Positions 16,080 through 26,500 of a DNA stretch of 64,000 nucleotides are shown in pieces; position 1 is the stretch's first letter; the number at the start of each line of letters is the position of its first letter. The DNA is from JBBRWO01 sp964388455. GTDB taxonomy: Bacteria; Actinomycetota; Coriobacteriia; Anaerosomatales; JAAXUF01. The translations under genes were made by a program, and so were the position numbers. The stretch lies in the NCBI GenBank assembly GCA_964388455.1, contig CAYMAN010000006.1:1-64000 (forward strand), read 5' to 3'. A model generated the notes under the pieces. That model saw only the letters and a list, made by a program, of their open reading frames with translations. It was not told where the DNA came from and made no database searches.

Positions 16080-16727
16080 GTGAGAGTGATCATCGGAGGG
16101 TGCGGAAGGGTCGGCGCGCTGCTCGCTAACCAGTTCTCCGCATCCGGACACGATGTCGTCGTCATCGACAAGGACGCCCGCACGTTTCGGCGGCTGGGCA
16201 AGGGGTTCGCGGGCGAGACGCTCCGAGGCATGGTGTTTGATCGCGAAGTGCTCGAGAAGGCGCAGATCAAGGTGGCCGATGCCTTCGTCGCGGTCACTAG
16301 TGGCGACAACTCCAACGTGGTCTCGGCGACGATTGCCCGCGAGATCTACCGTGTGCCCAAGGTTGTTGCGCGCATCTTCGATCCCCGACGAGCCGAGATA
16401 TACCGTCGGCTCGGGATACAGACCGTCTCGTCGGTCGCGTGGGCCAGCAATGAGATTCAGTCGCTCGTGATGCACGCGCATATGGTTCGCGATGTCAGTC
16501 TGGGCGGCGGCGAGGTGCAGTTGGTGCGCATCGCGATACCCCCGCGGCTCGCGGGGCGCCTCGTCGGTGATCTTTCGGGGCCCGGCGAGATCATGCCCGT
16601 CGCGATCGTGAGAGCGGGCAGTTCTTTCATCGCCACATCACACGAGGTGTTCCAGGAAGGCGACGTCGTGGAAGTCGCTGTTCTGACCTCTGCAATGGCC
16701 CGCTTCGAGAGCATGACCAACCCCTAA
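16080..16727 (+). CDS. TrkA-type NAD-binding/RCK protein, first of a pair
   Basis: This 215-residue regulator has the TrkA-N Rossmann motif (V-I-I-G-G-C-G-R-V-G-A-L-L-A) at the N-terminus, an acidic D-K-D at the end of strand 2, and a TrkA-C domain from about residue 130 (V-Q-L-V-R-I-A-I-P-P-R-L-A-G-R). In Trk/Ktr systems such proteins bind NAD(H) or ATP and gate a K+ channel. The GTG at 16080 has GGAGGG upstream. It lies 79 bases after the ATPase and 10 bases before a second TrkA-like gene, so the three form one operon. No membrane channel subunit is in the window. Confidence 0.92.
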   Translation: MRVIIGGCGRVGALLANQFSASGHDVVVIDKDARTFRRLGKGFAGETLRGMVFDREVLEKAQIKVADAFVAVTSGDNSNVVSATIAREIYRVPKVVARIFDPRRAEIYRRLGIQTVSSVAWASNEIQSLVMHAHMVRDVSLGGGEVQLVRIAIPPRLAGRLVGDLSGPGEIMPVAIVRAGSSFIATSHEVFQEGDVVEVAVLTSAMARFESMTNP

Positions 16728-16737
16728 GGAGACGAGC

Positions 16738-17412
16738 ATGAATGCAGTCATCATCGGTGGGGGTAAGGTCGGATCCAATCTTGCGAAGACCCTCTCCGCC
16801 AGCGGCGACACAGTCACCGTCATCGAGCTCGATCCCGAGAAGTGCGAGACGCTTGCCGAGAAACTCCCCAACGTCACCGTCATTTGCGGCGACGGCGACG
16901 AGCCCTACGTGCTCGACGAGGCCAACGCCCGCAACGCAGACGCGATTGTGGCGGCCACCGGGCATGACGAGGACAACCTGGTGGTGTGTCTGCTCGGTAA
17001 GTTCGAGTATCAGGCGCCGCTGACCATCGCACGCATCAACAACCAGGACAACGCATGGCTGTTCACCGAGCGCTTTGGCGTGGACGTGCCGGTGAGCAAC
17101 ACCGCGATCATGGCCGAAGTGCTTCAGCACGTGAGTCTGGGTGACATCGTGACGCTGCTTCGCCTCAAGGCCGAGAACATGGTGGTCGACGAGATCGTGC
17201 TCCCGCCGGACTCATCGGCAGTGGGCAAGCGACTTTCCGAGCTCACGCTGCCGGATTGCAGCCAGGTTATGGCGATCGTGTCAGGAGGGGGAGTCGTGGT
17301 GCCGAGAGGCGACACAGAGCTCAACGCCGGAGACGAGCTGCTGATCCTAGCCAAGTGCGAGGACGACACCGCGCTGCGGCACGCGTTTGGGGTGCACGCC
17401 AAGGCGCGCTGA
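16738..17412 (+). CDS. TrkA-type NAD-binding/RCK protein, second of a pair
   Basis: This 224-residue TrkA-like protein has V-I-I-G-G-G-K-V-G-S-N-L-A-K-T-L near the start, the acidic E-L-D after strand 2, G-D-G-D-E in the next loop, and a TrkA-C domain in the last 80 residues ending G-D-E-L-L-I-L-A-K. It is distinct in sequence from its upstream neighbour, so the pair is more likely two specialised subunits than a recent duplication. AAGGAGACGAGC before the ATG is a strong Shine-Dalgarno. purL follows 73 bases later. Confidence 0.92.
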   Translation: MNAVIIGGGKVGSNLAKTLSASGDTVTVIELDPEKCETLAEKLPNVTVICGDGDEPYVLDEANARNADAIVAATGHDEDNLVVCLLGKFEYQAPLTIARINNQDNAWLFTERFGVDVPVSNTAIMAEVLQHVSLGDIVTLLRLKAENMVVDEIVLPPDSSAVGKRLSELTLPDCSQVMAIVSGGGVVVPRGDTELNAGDELLILAKCEDDTALRHAFGVHAKAR

Positions 17413-17442
17413 ATCACGCCCCCCACGCGGGAGTTCCTCGGC

Positions 17443-17448
17443 TACAAT
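17443..17448 (+). promoter_or_regulatory. TACAAT, candidate -10 upstream of purL
   Basis: TACAAT lies 38 bases before the purL ATG, just after the second TrkA gene. It matches the hexamer before purC and purH, suggesting a separate promoter restarts purine transcription here. Confidence 0.38.
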
Positions 17449-17485
17449 GACCTCGCACCCGCCGCCACGCACGAGGAGCCTGCGC

Positions 17486-19750
17486 ATGCCTGAGTCGCTG
17501 TCGACCGAACTCGCCCCTAAGCTCGCTGTCGAACTGGGTCTGAAACTCGACGAGTACGAGAAGATCGTCGTCATCCTCGGCCGTGTGCCGAGCGTGACGG
17601 AGCTCTACATGTACTCGCTGATGTGGAGCGAGCACTGCAGCTACAAGCACTCGCGCAAGGCGCTGCGCATGTTCCCGACCACCGGTGAGCGCGTGCTGCA
17701 GGGTCCTGGCGAGAACGCCGGCGTCATCAGCGTGGGCGACGGCTGGGCGGTCGCGTTCAAGATGGAGTCGCACAACCACCCGAGCGCCATCGAGCCGTAT
17801 CAGGGCGCCGCGACAGGCGTCGGCGGCATCATCCGCGACATCTTCACGATGGGCGCCCGTCCCATCGCTTCACTAAACTCACTGCGCTTCGGCACGCTCG
17901 ACAAGCCGCGCCAGCGCTACCTCTTCGAAGGCTCCGTCGCCGGCATCGGCGGCTACGGCAACTGCCTTGGCGTCCCGACCGTGGGCGGCGAGGTGTACTT
18001 CGAGGAGGCCTACGAGGGCAACTGTCTCATCAACGCCATGTCGATCGGCGTCATGCGCGACGACGAGATCATCCGCGCCACCGCGACCGGCCCGGGCAAC
18101 CTCGTGCTGCTCATCGGCTCCACTACCGGCCGAGACGGTATCGGCGGTGCCTCGGTGCTCGCAAGCCAGGAGTTCGACGAGCGCGCCGAGGACAAGCGCC
18201 CCGCCGTGCAGGTGGGCGACCCGTTCGAGGAGAAGCTGCTCATCGAGGCGTGCCTCGAGCTGCTCAGCAACAAGCTGCTCGTCGGTCTGGGCGACTGCGG
18301 CGCCGCCGGCCTGACCAGCTCCATCAGCGAGATGGCCGACCGCGGCAACGCCGGCGTCGACATCGATGTCTCCACGATCCCGGCACGCGAGACCGAGATG
18401 AAGCCGTTCGAGTTCATGGTGAGCGAGTCGCAGGAGCGCATGGTCGGCGTCGTCACGCCTGACAAGCTCGAGGCCGCACACGCCATCTGCAAGAAGTGGG
18501 GCCTGCGCTCCACCGTCATCGGCACCGTCACCGACACCGGTCGCTTCGTGGTCCGCGAGGGCGACACCGTCGTCGCCGACATGCCAGCCGCCACGCTCGC
18601 CAACGACGCCCCCATCTACGACCCCGAGATGTCGCGCCCGGCCTACCTCGACGAGGTCCAGGCGTTCGACGCGCTGGCCGAGATCGAGCACCCCACCGAT
18701 CCCACCGTGCTTACCGAGACGCTCCTCGGCCTGCTTGCGAGCCCCAACATCTGCTCGCGCCGCTGGATCTGGGAGCAGTACGACCACCAGGTCATCCTCA
18801 ACACCGTCGTGCTCCCGGGCAGCGACGCCGCCGTGCTGCGCATCGGCGACGACGGCCGCGGTATCGCGGTCTCCTCGGACTGCAACGGGCGGTACTGCTA
18901 TCTCGACCCGTATGTGGGCGCGCAGATCGCGCTTGCGGAGGCGTCGCGCAACGTGGCATGCGCCGGTGCGACCCCCGCGGCCATCACCGACTGCCTGAAC
19001 TTCGGCAATCCCGAGAAGCCCGAGGTGTTCTACACCTTCCATGAGGCGATTCGTGGCCTCTCCGACGCCTGCAAGGCGTGGAACATCCCGGTCATCAGCG
19101 GCAACGTGAGCTTCTACAACGAGTCGTTCGGCTCGCCGATCTACCCGACGCCGACCGTCGGCCTCGTGGGAGTCATGGACGACGTCACCAAGTACGCGAC
19201 CGCGTCGTTCAAGGACGAAGGCGACGTCATCATCCTTGTGGGCGAGTCGCTCGATGAGCTGGGCGGCAGCGAGTACCTCAAGGTCGAGCACGGCCTCGTC
19301 TCCGGCCCGCCGCCCTCACTCGACCTCGAGCTCGAGGCCGACGTGCAGGCCGCCGTCCGCGACGCCATCACCGCCGGCGTCATCAAGAGCGCGCACGACT
19401 GCTCGGAGGGCGGCATCGCCGTCACGCTGGCCGAGAGCTGCCTGTCGGGACGCATCGGCGCCGACGTTCACCTGCACGACGATCTGCACCCGGTCGCCTC
19501 GCTCTTCGGCGAGAGCCAGAGCCGCATCGTCGTCTCGCTCGCCGAGGCCGACGCCGAGGCGTTCGTCGAGCAGCTCATCTCGGCCGAGGTGCCCTACAGC
19601 GTCCTCGGCACGGTCGGCGGGGAGCGCCTCACGATCTGCGAGCGCCTTGACGTCTCGCTTGACGAGCTCGTCGAAGCCTTCGAGCCCACGCTCGAGCGTC
19701 TGGTCCACGGCGGCGAGACCGTGCAGACCGAGGAGCTCTTCGCGGGCTAA
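17486..19750 (+). CDS. purL: Phosphoribosylformylglycinamidine synthase subunit PurL
   Basis: PurL converts FGAR to FGAM using ATP and ammonia from PurQ. The 754 residues match the small PurL that needs PurQ and PurS. Visible motifs are M-W-S-E-H-C-S-Y-K-H-S (active-site His), G-P-G-E-N-A-G-V, K-M-E-S-H-N-H-P-S-A-I-E-P-Y-Q-G-A-A-T-G-V-G-G-I, and the second AIRS-like half with D-C-L-N-F-G-N-P-E-K-P and I-S-G-N-V-S-F-Y-N-E. ATG at 17486 has GAGGAG 7 bases upstream and matches the family start; the longer frame is ignored. It is separated from purQ by the ion-transport genes. Confidence 0.97.
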   Translation: MPESLSTELAPKLAVELGLKLDEYEKIVVILGRVPSVTELYMYSLMWSEHCSYKHSRKALRMFPTTGERVLQGPGENAGVISVGDGWAVAFKMESHNHPSAIEPYQGAATGVGGIIRDIFTMGARPIASLNSLRFGTLDKPRQRYLFEGSVAGIGGYGNCLGVPTVGGEVYFEEAYEGNCLINAMSIGVMRDDEIIRATATGPGNLVLLIGSTTGRDGIGGASVLASQEFDERAEDKRPAVQVGDPFEEKLLIEACLELLSNKLLVGLGDCGAAGLTSSISEMADRGNAGVDIDVSTIPARETEMKPFEFMVSESQERMVGVVTPDKLEAAHAICKKWGLRSTVIGTVTDTGRFVVREGDTVVADMPAATLANDAPIYDPEMSRPAYLDEVQAFDALAEIEHPTDPTVLTETLLGLLASPNICSRRWIWEQYDHQVILNTVVLPGSDAAVLRIGDDGRGIAVSSDCNGRYCYLDPYVGAQIALAEASRNVACAGATPAAITDCLNFGNPEKPEVFYTFHEAIRGLSDACKAWNIPVISGNVSFYNESFGSPIYPTPTVGLVGVMDDVTKYATASFKDEGDVIILVGESLDELGGSEYLKVEHGLVSGPPPSLDLELEADVQAAVRDAITAGVIKSAHDCSEGGIAVTLAESCLSGRIGADVHLHDDLHPVASLFGESQSRIVVSLAEADAEAFVEQLISAEVPYSVLGTVGGERLTICERLDVSLDELVEAFEPTLERLVHGGETVQTEELFAG

Positions 19751-19830
19751 CCGCCGCGAGGCGCGCGTCGGCGAGGTCTGCCAGCGTGTATATGACGCCA
19801 TGCGCGGAGGTGGCTCGGCGTGAATCGTGC

Positions 19831-19836
19831 TAGACT
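19831..19836 (+). promoter_or_regulatory. TAGACT, candidate -10 upstream of purF
   Basis: TAGACT lies 47 bases before the purF ATG in the 132-base purL-purF gap. The same hexamer forms the -10 of the tRNA promoter at 38744-38771. No clear -35 is seen here. Confidence 0.3.
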
Positions 19837-19882
19837 ACGCGCGTTCACGCCCCCCATACCTGATCTGAGGCTGAGCCGCCGC

Positions 19883-21343
19883 ATGACGCACGCCGTTCCC
19901 GAAGAGCCCATCTTCGCCGAGAGACCCGACCGTCCCGAAGAGTCCTGCGGAGTGTTCGCGGTGTACGCTCCCGGCGAGGATGTCGCGCGCCTGACTTACT
20001 TCGGGCTGCACGCGCTGCAGCACCGTGGTCAGGAGTCGGCCGGCATCGCCGTGGGCGACAACGACACCGTCACGGTCACCAAGAACCTCGGACTCGTGAG
20101 CCGAGTCTTCCGCGAGAGCGACCTCGACTCGCTCACCGGCGAGGTCGCCATCGGCCACACCCGCTACTCGACCACCGGTTCCTCCACGAGCTGGGAGAAC
20201 GCGCAGCCGCACCTCTCGGCCATCGGCCATCAGGTCATCGCGCTCGCGCACAACGGCAACCTCGTCAACACCGCGGAACTGCGCGACGGTCTCAAGCTCA
20301 AGGGCTTGCGCTTCCGCTCGACCACCGACTCCGAGGTCATGACGACGCTCGTCGGCTACTTCACGCAGCAGTCGCACCACATGCGCGAGGGCATCCGCGA
20401 GACCATGAAGCTCATCCGCGGCGCCTACGCCGTCGTCCTCACCACCGAGAACGCCATCTACGCCTTCCGCGATCCGCACGGCGTGCGCCCGCTCGTCATG
20501 GGCGAGCTGCCCGACGGCGCCGGCTGGGTCATCTCGAGCGAGACCTGCGGACTCGACATCGTCGGCGCCACCTATCTGCGCGACGTAGCCCCCGGCGAGA
20601 TGATCAAGATCTCCGCCGCTGGCATCGAAGCCGAGCAGGCCGTCCCCGCCGAGAAGCCCTCGCTGTGCATGTTCGAGTTCGTCTACTTCGCGCGTCCCGA
20701 CTCCGATATGTTCGACTGCAGCCTGTACGAGGCTCGTCACCGCATGGGAGCGGCGCTCGCCGCTGAGGCGCCCGCCGAGGCCGATATGGTCATGGGCGTT
20801 CCCGACTCCGGTATCCCTGCGGCCGTCGGGTTCGCCGCCGCGTCCGGGGTGCCCTACGGCGAGGGACTCGCGAAGAACCGCTACGTGGGCCGCACCTTCA
20901 TCTCGCCGTCCCAGACTCTGCGTCAGCAGGGCATCAAGCTCAAGCTCAATCCGCTCAAGCACGCGATCAAGGGCAAGCGCCTCGTGGTCGTCGACGATTC
21001 CATCGTGCGTGGCAACACCACCAAGAAGCTCATCCAGCTCCTCCGCGACGCCGGAGCAGCCGAGGTCCACATGCGCATCACCTCGCCGCCGGTCGCGTGG
21101 CCGTGCTTCTACGGCATCGACACAGACAGCCAGGACCAGCTCATCGGCGCGACTAAGTCGGTCGAGGAGATCCGCGCCCACATCGACGCTGACTCGCTGG
21201 CGTATCTCTCGCTTCCCGCGATGGTGGCCGCCACCAACGCGCCTGCTGAGTCGTTCTGTCTGGCATGCTTCGACGGCTCGTATCCCATCGATATCCCCGA
21301 TTCCGTTCGCCACGGCAAGATGGCGTTGGAGTCTCTCGGATAG
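19883..21343 (+). CDS. purF: Amidophosphoribosyltransferase PurF
   Basis: PurF makes phosphoribosylamine from PRPP and glutamine, the first committed purine step. The 486 residues start with a propeptide of about 21 residues ending just before C22 (E-E-S-C-G-V-F-A-V-Y), the N-terminal nucleophile exposed by cleavage. L-Q-H-R-G-Q-E-S-A-G, G-H-T-R-Y-S-T-T-G and H-N-G-N-L-V-N mark the glutaminase half. The PRPP loop V-V-V-D-D-S-I-V-R-G-N-T marks the transferase half. Cysteines spread through the second half could carry the Fe-S cluster seen in Bacillus-type PurF. The ATG at 19883 is preferred to the GTG at 19820 because family proteins begin close to the processed Cys. Confidence 0.97.
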   Translation: MTHAVPEEPIFAERPDRPEESCGVFAVYAPGEDVARLTYFGLHALQHRGQESAGIAVGDNDTVTVTKNLGLVSRVFRESDLDSLTGEVAIGHTRYSTTGSSTSWENAQPHLSAIGHQVIALAHNGNLVNTAELRDGLKLKGLRFRSTTDSEVMTTLVGYFTQQSHHMREGIRETMKLIRGAYAVVLTTENAIYAFRDPHGVRPLVMGELPDGAGWVISSETCGLDIVGATYLRDVAPGEMIKISAAGIEAEQAVPAEKPSLCMFEFVYFARPDSDMFDCSLYEARHRMGAALAAEAPAEADMVMGVPDSGIPAAVGFAAASGVPYGEGLAKNRYVGRTFISPSQTLRQQGIKLKLNPLKHAIKGKRLVVVDDSIVRGNTTKKLIQLLRDAGAAEVHMRITSPPVAWPCFYGIDTDSQDQLIGATKSVEEIRAHIDADSLAYLSLPAMVAATNAPAESFCLACFDGSYPIDIPDSVRHGKMALESLG

Positions 21344-21360
21344 GAGCGCGTCCGCACGCG

Positions 21361-23412
21361 ATGAAGCGACCGAACTACTTCCTTGTCCTCACCACGCTGC
21401 TCACCCTCAAGGTGTGGGCCTATCGGTGGATTGCGTACTCGGACAGGAATCCGCTCCAGGCGCTGCTTCTCGATGCTCCCTTCTTCCTGATCCTCATGGG
21501 TTTCGCCTTCTTCGTCCCGCCGAGATTCTCGCGGTGGCCCTTCACGATCATCTACGTGCTCGCATCGATACTCCTCTTCGGGAGTGCCGGCTACTTTGTC
21601 TACTACGGCACGATCGTCACACCCGAGATGTTCCTGTTCACCGGTCAGCTTGGCACGGTGAAGGAGTCGATCGGTGAGATGTGGAGCGCCTCGTACCTCG
21701 TGTTCCTCATCGATCTGCCCGTGGTCTTGTGGCTTGCGCCGGCCCGTTCTCGGCGAGGCGTTGGTGGAGGAGGATACGGAGTGCTCTCGGCCGCGAGGGG
21801 GGCGTACCTCGAGCACCAGTACCCCACACTGAGCGGCTCACTTGCGAGCTCGCGTCCACGCAGCAGGAACCTGGTTTCGACCGGTGTCGTCACTGTTGTC
21901 GTGGGAGCGGCGATCGTGCTGCTCGTGCAGGTCACGTCGGCAGCTCGCCTGTCCGCCTCGGCGGATGTGGCGCTTGTGGCGCAGGCGAGGGGAACCGCAA
22001 CCGCGCAGATCGTGTCGGTCATGCGCGCGAACGCCGCTCCGAGCGACGCGCTCGGAGGCACCGGCTCCTCAGGCACGGCGAGCGAAACGGCGGCGGTCCC
22101 CGGTGAGACAGAGATGCAACGCATAGCGCGCACCATCACCGAGAAGCGCGGGCCGGTCACCGGGACGCGCCTCGTCGACTTCAAGCGCGGCGCTTACAAG
22201 GGCGCGCCGATCATCGTGATTCAGGTCGAAGCGCTCCAAGGCCTCGACATCGACGCCACGGTGAGCGGCAAGGAGGTCACGCCCAACTTCTCGGCATTCG
22301 CGAAGCAGGCTCACTACTGGCCCAACATGTCACCGCAGCTCGCACGCGGCAACACCTCGGACGTCGAGTGGTCGGTGCAGTCGGGCATGAATCCGCCGGC
22401 GAACGCTGCCGCTGTGCTGGAGTACACCAATCGCGAGGTGCCGGGGCTGCCGCGGATCCTCGGGCAGCAGCAGGGTTACACGAGCTTCACGGGTCACCCC
22501 AACCAGGCGCGATTCTGGAACCGCACCAGCCTGTACCCGGCGCTGGGATTCGGGCGCTTCTACGACCGGGTCTTCTACGGCATCGGTGATCCGATGTGGT
22601 CGGGCACGTCCGATGAGCGCTTCTTCGACAAGAGCGCCAACCTGATCAAGACGGCCGACGCATCGGGCAAGCCGTACTACGCCAACCTGCTCAACCTCTC
22701 ATCCCACCATCCCTTCGGCTACGTTCCGCTTGAGCGCAGGCCGTTGCGCATGACCACGGCTCAGGAGCAGACGACGCTGGGTAAGCACCTGGGAGCCATC
22801 AGCTACACGGACATGGAGTTCGGGCAGTTCCTCGGCGAGCTGGAGGACGCAGGCATCGCCGACAAGGTGATCATCGTGGTGCTAGGCGACCACTGGGCGG
22901 TCCGAGGTCGTGACATCAAGTCCGCCGAGGACAAGGCGCTCGCCCGAGAGGTGCTGGGCCGCGACTTCACGTTCGCCGACCAGATGCGCGTGCCCCTCAT
23001 GATTCGCATGCCCGGTCAGACCAAGGGGACCATCAGCCAGGCTGCCGCGGCGCAGACGGACATCTATCCCACGCTGGCCGACGCCGTCGGGCTCGACACG
23101 AGCGCGGTACCGCTGGTGGGCAGGAGCCTCTTCGAACGACACACCCGCCTGGTGCAGCTCCGCTCCGGCGCGCCGCAGGGCTCGTTCGTGTCCAACAGAT
23201 CCATCGTCATGGCCGGAATCGACTTGCCGAGCAGTACGGCCATCTCGCGGTTCGACGGGAAGGAGGTGCGCATCTCGGCAGCCGATAAGACCGACTTTGA
23301 GCGTGCAGCAACCATCTCTCAGCTTGGTGATGCATGGCTGCGTGAGCTGCCCGAGCGCGACACCTCCGGCGACTCCCTGAAGAAGGCGATCATTCCTAAT
23401 CGGAAGAGGTAG
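21361..23412 (+). CDS. LTA-synthase-like membrane sulfatase
   Basis: This is a 683-residue membrane enzyme of the lipoteichoic acid synthase/phosphoglycerol transferase group. Several hydrophobic helices fill residues 5-125 and another lies near 180-200, followed by a large extracellular sulfatase domain. That domain contains V-I-Q-V-E-A-L-Q-G, the nucleophile Thr at about residue 332 in G-N-T-S-D-V-E, N-L-S-S-H-H-P-F and V-V-L-G-D-H, matching metal-binding and catalytic spots of LtaS. The family transfers glycerol phosphate from phosphatidylglycerol; which cell-wall polymer is made here cannot be told. The start follows purF by 17 bases, with AGGAG overlapping the purF stop. Ser/Ala-rich loops between the last helices are longer than usual. 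Confidence 0.9.
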   Translation: MKRPNYFLVLTTLLTLKVWAYRWIAYSDRNPLQALLLDAPFFLILMGFAFFVPPRFSRWPFTIIYVLASILLFGSAGYFVYYGTIVTPEMFLFTGQLGTVKESIGEMWSASYLVFLIDLPVVLWLAPARSRRGVGGGGYGVLSAARGAYLEHQYPTLSGSLASSRPRSRNLVSTGVVTVVVGAAIVLLVQVTSAARLSASADVALVAQARGTATAQIVSVMRANAAPSDALGGTGSSGTASETAAVPGETEMQRIARTITEKRGPVTGTRLVDFKRGAYKGAPIIVIQVEALQGLDIDATVSGKEVTPNFSAFAKQAHYWPNMSPQLARGNTSDVEWSVQSGMNPPANAAAVLEYTNREVPGLPRILGQQQGYTSFTGHPNQARFWNRTSLYPALGFGRFYDRVFYGIGDPMWSGTSDERFFDKSANLIKTADASGKPYYANLLNLSSHHPFGYVPLERRPLRMTTAQEQTTLGKHLGAISYTDMEFGQFLGELEDAGIADKVIIVVLGDHWAVRGRDIKSAEDKALAREVLGRDFTFADQMRVPLMIRMPGQTKGTISQAAAAQTDIYPTLADAVGLDTSAVPLVGRSLFERHTRLVQLRSGAPQGSFVSNRSIVMAGIDLPSSTAISRFDGKEVRISAADKTDFERAATISQLGDAWLRELPERDTSGDSLKKAIIPNRKR

Positions 23413-23501
23413 CGCGTTTCGCGTTGCGAACCGCTATTCTGGCTGTGGGGATACGGCGAACACCGTCGTGCACAGCAGACTTTCGACTGCGGGGAGACAC
23501 C

Positions 23502-26500
23502 ATGCGCCAGCGATTCGGGCACTTTCGTCGCGTGACTTCGAGTGTGCTGGCGGCGGTGATGATCACCGCGTACCTGCCGTTCTCGGCTTTGACTCCGGCC
23601 ACTGCCGCGCCTGCGCCGAGCAAGGGCGCTTTCAAGAGCTTCCAGGCCGCTGGTCCTGTCGGGATGCGCAAGGCGCCTGATGCGGGCGCCACAAAGGTAA
23701 ACGTGCAGTGGCGTCCGGGTGTGCCCAAGGCGCAGATCGTCGCGGCCGGAAAGCAGCTGGGATTCACGGTCGTGGGCACATCGAAGCTGGGCTGGGCGCA
23801 GCTCGTTCCCGCCAAGCGGATGACCGCAGGCGCTTTGGCGACCAAGCTGCGTGCATCCGGTTTGACCGCTCAGGCGCGTCTCGCGGTGACCTATCAGGCC
23901 GCCGGAGCGCCGTCGAAGCTTCCCAACGATCCGCTCTTCGCCGGTCAGTATGGCCTCAACAACACCGGGCAGACCGGCGGTACCGCCGGCGCGGATATCA
24001 ACGTTGCACCGGTGTGGAACTCAGCCACAGGCTCGAAGAACGTGATCGTCGCCGTCATCGACGAGGGCGTGAACATCAGCCACGAGGACCTGAAGAAGAA
24101 TATCTGGCTCAATACCGACGAGATCCCCGATAACGGCGTGGACGACGACAAGAACGGCTACGTCGACGACATCCGTGGCTACGACTTCTACAACGATGAC
24201 GAGACCGTCTACGACGCGGAAGACGGCGATCGCCACGGTACGCACGTCGCAGGAATCATCGGCGCGCAGGGCAACAACGGCATCGGCGTCGCGGGCGTGA
24301 ACTGGAACGTCAGCATCATGCCGGTGAAGTTCCTCGGTCCGGAAGGCGGAGACGACTTCACCGGTGCGGAGGCGATCGTATACGCCGTCGACAACGGTGC
24401 GAAGGTAATCAACTGCTCGTGGGGAGGTGGCGGCGATTCGCCGATCATCGAGGAAGCCATCTCCTACGCCAACGATCATGGCGTCCTCATCGCGGCGGCC
24501 GCTGGTAACTACGGCATGAGTACCGATGCATACTCGTTCTGGCCCGCCGCCTCCGACAGCCCCAACGTCATCTCCGTCGCCGCAACCGACGACAAGGACG
24601 AACTCGCCGAGTTCTCGAACTTCGGCGAGCGCACGGTTGATATCGGCGCCCCCGGCGTCGACGTGACATCCACGATTCCCGTCGAGCCCGCCGGCCTCTT
24701 CGTCGACTACCTCGAAGGCAGTGTGTCCTACAAGGTCATGTACCTGCCGATCCAGGTCGAATCGATTCAGCCGACTGCGACGCGCGAAGCGATGATCGAG
24801 CGCGGGGTCAAGCGCCTCGGTGCGGCCACGGACACAGAGATCCTCGTGGTCGACGACAGCGCGGCCGTCCGCACCAAGGAGACTCAGGGCAAGCGCCTCG
24901 ACATCTACCTCGAAGCGCTCGATGCGGCAGGATTCACTGACGTCGCCACCTGGGTGACGGACGTGAAGGGTACGCCCACGCAGGCGGCGATGGAGGGTAA
25001 GGTCGTCGTCTGGTTCACCGGCATGGACGCCGCTGGCTGGTATGGCGAGTACTGCATCGACGCCTCCGAGCAGACCGCGATCGCGTCGTATCTCGACAAG
25101 GGCGGACGTCTCTTCATGGCCTCCGGCGAGATGGCGACCGACCTCGTGTTCTGGGGCGGACAGTACCCGCAAGACGAGTTCGGTTGGGACATGATCGACG
25201 CGCCGTTCTTCGAGAAGTACTTCCACGCGGAGTTCGCCGATCTCACCAACTGGACGCTCACATTCAGCGGCAAGCCGGGAACTCCCTTCAGTGGGCTCAA
25301 GGGTTCGCTTTCGGATTCATACATGAACGACGAGTTCCTCTGGCCGACCGGGTCTGACGCGATCGTGCCGTTGTACGACATGCCGTATCCCCCTGGCGGC
25401 GAAGAGCCGTTCCCGGGCGAAGGAGAACTGAAGTTCTATCTCGACGCGATGGACGAGACCATCACTCCCGAGCCTGCTCCGGTGACTCGCGAGTCCGTCC
25501 ACACGCAGATGCAGGTAGGCAAGTACGGGCCGCTCTCCGGCACCTCGATGGCGGCGCCGATGGTTTCCGGAGCGCTCGCTCTCCTGATGTCGCAGCTTCC
25601 CACGGCCCCGGCGTCTGAGATTGCAGCCCGCGTTCTCAACACCACCGACCCGCTGCCGTCGCTCAAGAACAAGACAGTCTACGGCGGCAGGCTCAACGTG
25701 CACTCCGCGCTGTCGAAGTACCCTGGACGTCCGACCATCACCGGCCCGTCGCCCAAGCGCACGCTCGCAGCGGGTTCAGAGGCGACGCTGACGTGGACCC
25801 CCGCACCCGGTGGGGATCCCGACGCGACTTTCGAGGGCGAGATCGGTCTGCCCTACAACGCATGGACCGAGGACTTCGAAGACGGCACGCTCGGCGAGTT
25901 CAGCACTCTGGGCACCATGACGCCGTGGGCTGTATCGGGTGACGCTGCGGACGTGCACGGAGGCATGAACGCTGCCAAGAGCGGATTGGTCGACGCCGGA
26001 ATAGACCTGGGTGATGGATGGACCCAGGGCTCGGGCTCGGGGATGGTCGCGACCATCACGGTTCCGGCGGGAGGGGCCACGCTGTCCTTCTCGTGGAAGG
26101 GCAAGGTCGGCTGGGAACAGAGCGCCGACTTCTACATCGACGGCGGCATGGACGGCGATTGGATGTGGGAGAGCACAGACTGGACCGACAAGTCCTTTGA
26201 GCTTTCAAGCGGCGAGCACACCATTACGTTCGTCTATTACAACTTCGCGATGACCCCAACGACGCCCGATCTTCACATGTGCGTCGATGACATCAAGCTG
26301 GTCGCACACGACTTCACCCCGATCGGAACGGCGCCGGCCGGCTCCAAGGCACTCAAGTTCACCGTCCCCACCACCGACACCGCCGACGCATGGTTCCGCT
26401 TGCGCGCGACCAACGGCATGAACTCCGCCTGGGCATACAGCCGAGGTCACAGGATCTCCACCGATGCCACGGCACCGAACGCACCCGCCGGCTTCTCGGC

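Noticed and set aside
15998..16083. 28-codon ORF overlapping the ATPase stop (ATGA) and ending at the TrkA start
   Set aside because: Too short and basic to support as a gene; more likely leader sequence for trkA.
17879..21313. Long minus-strand open frames opposite purL and purF (470 and 492 codons)
   Set aside because: They are shadows of strongly biased GC-rich coding sequence; their translations are low-complexity and match no family, while the + strand encodes clear PurL and PurF.
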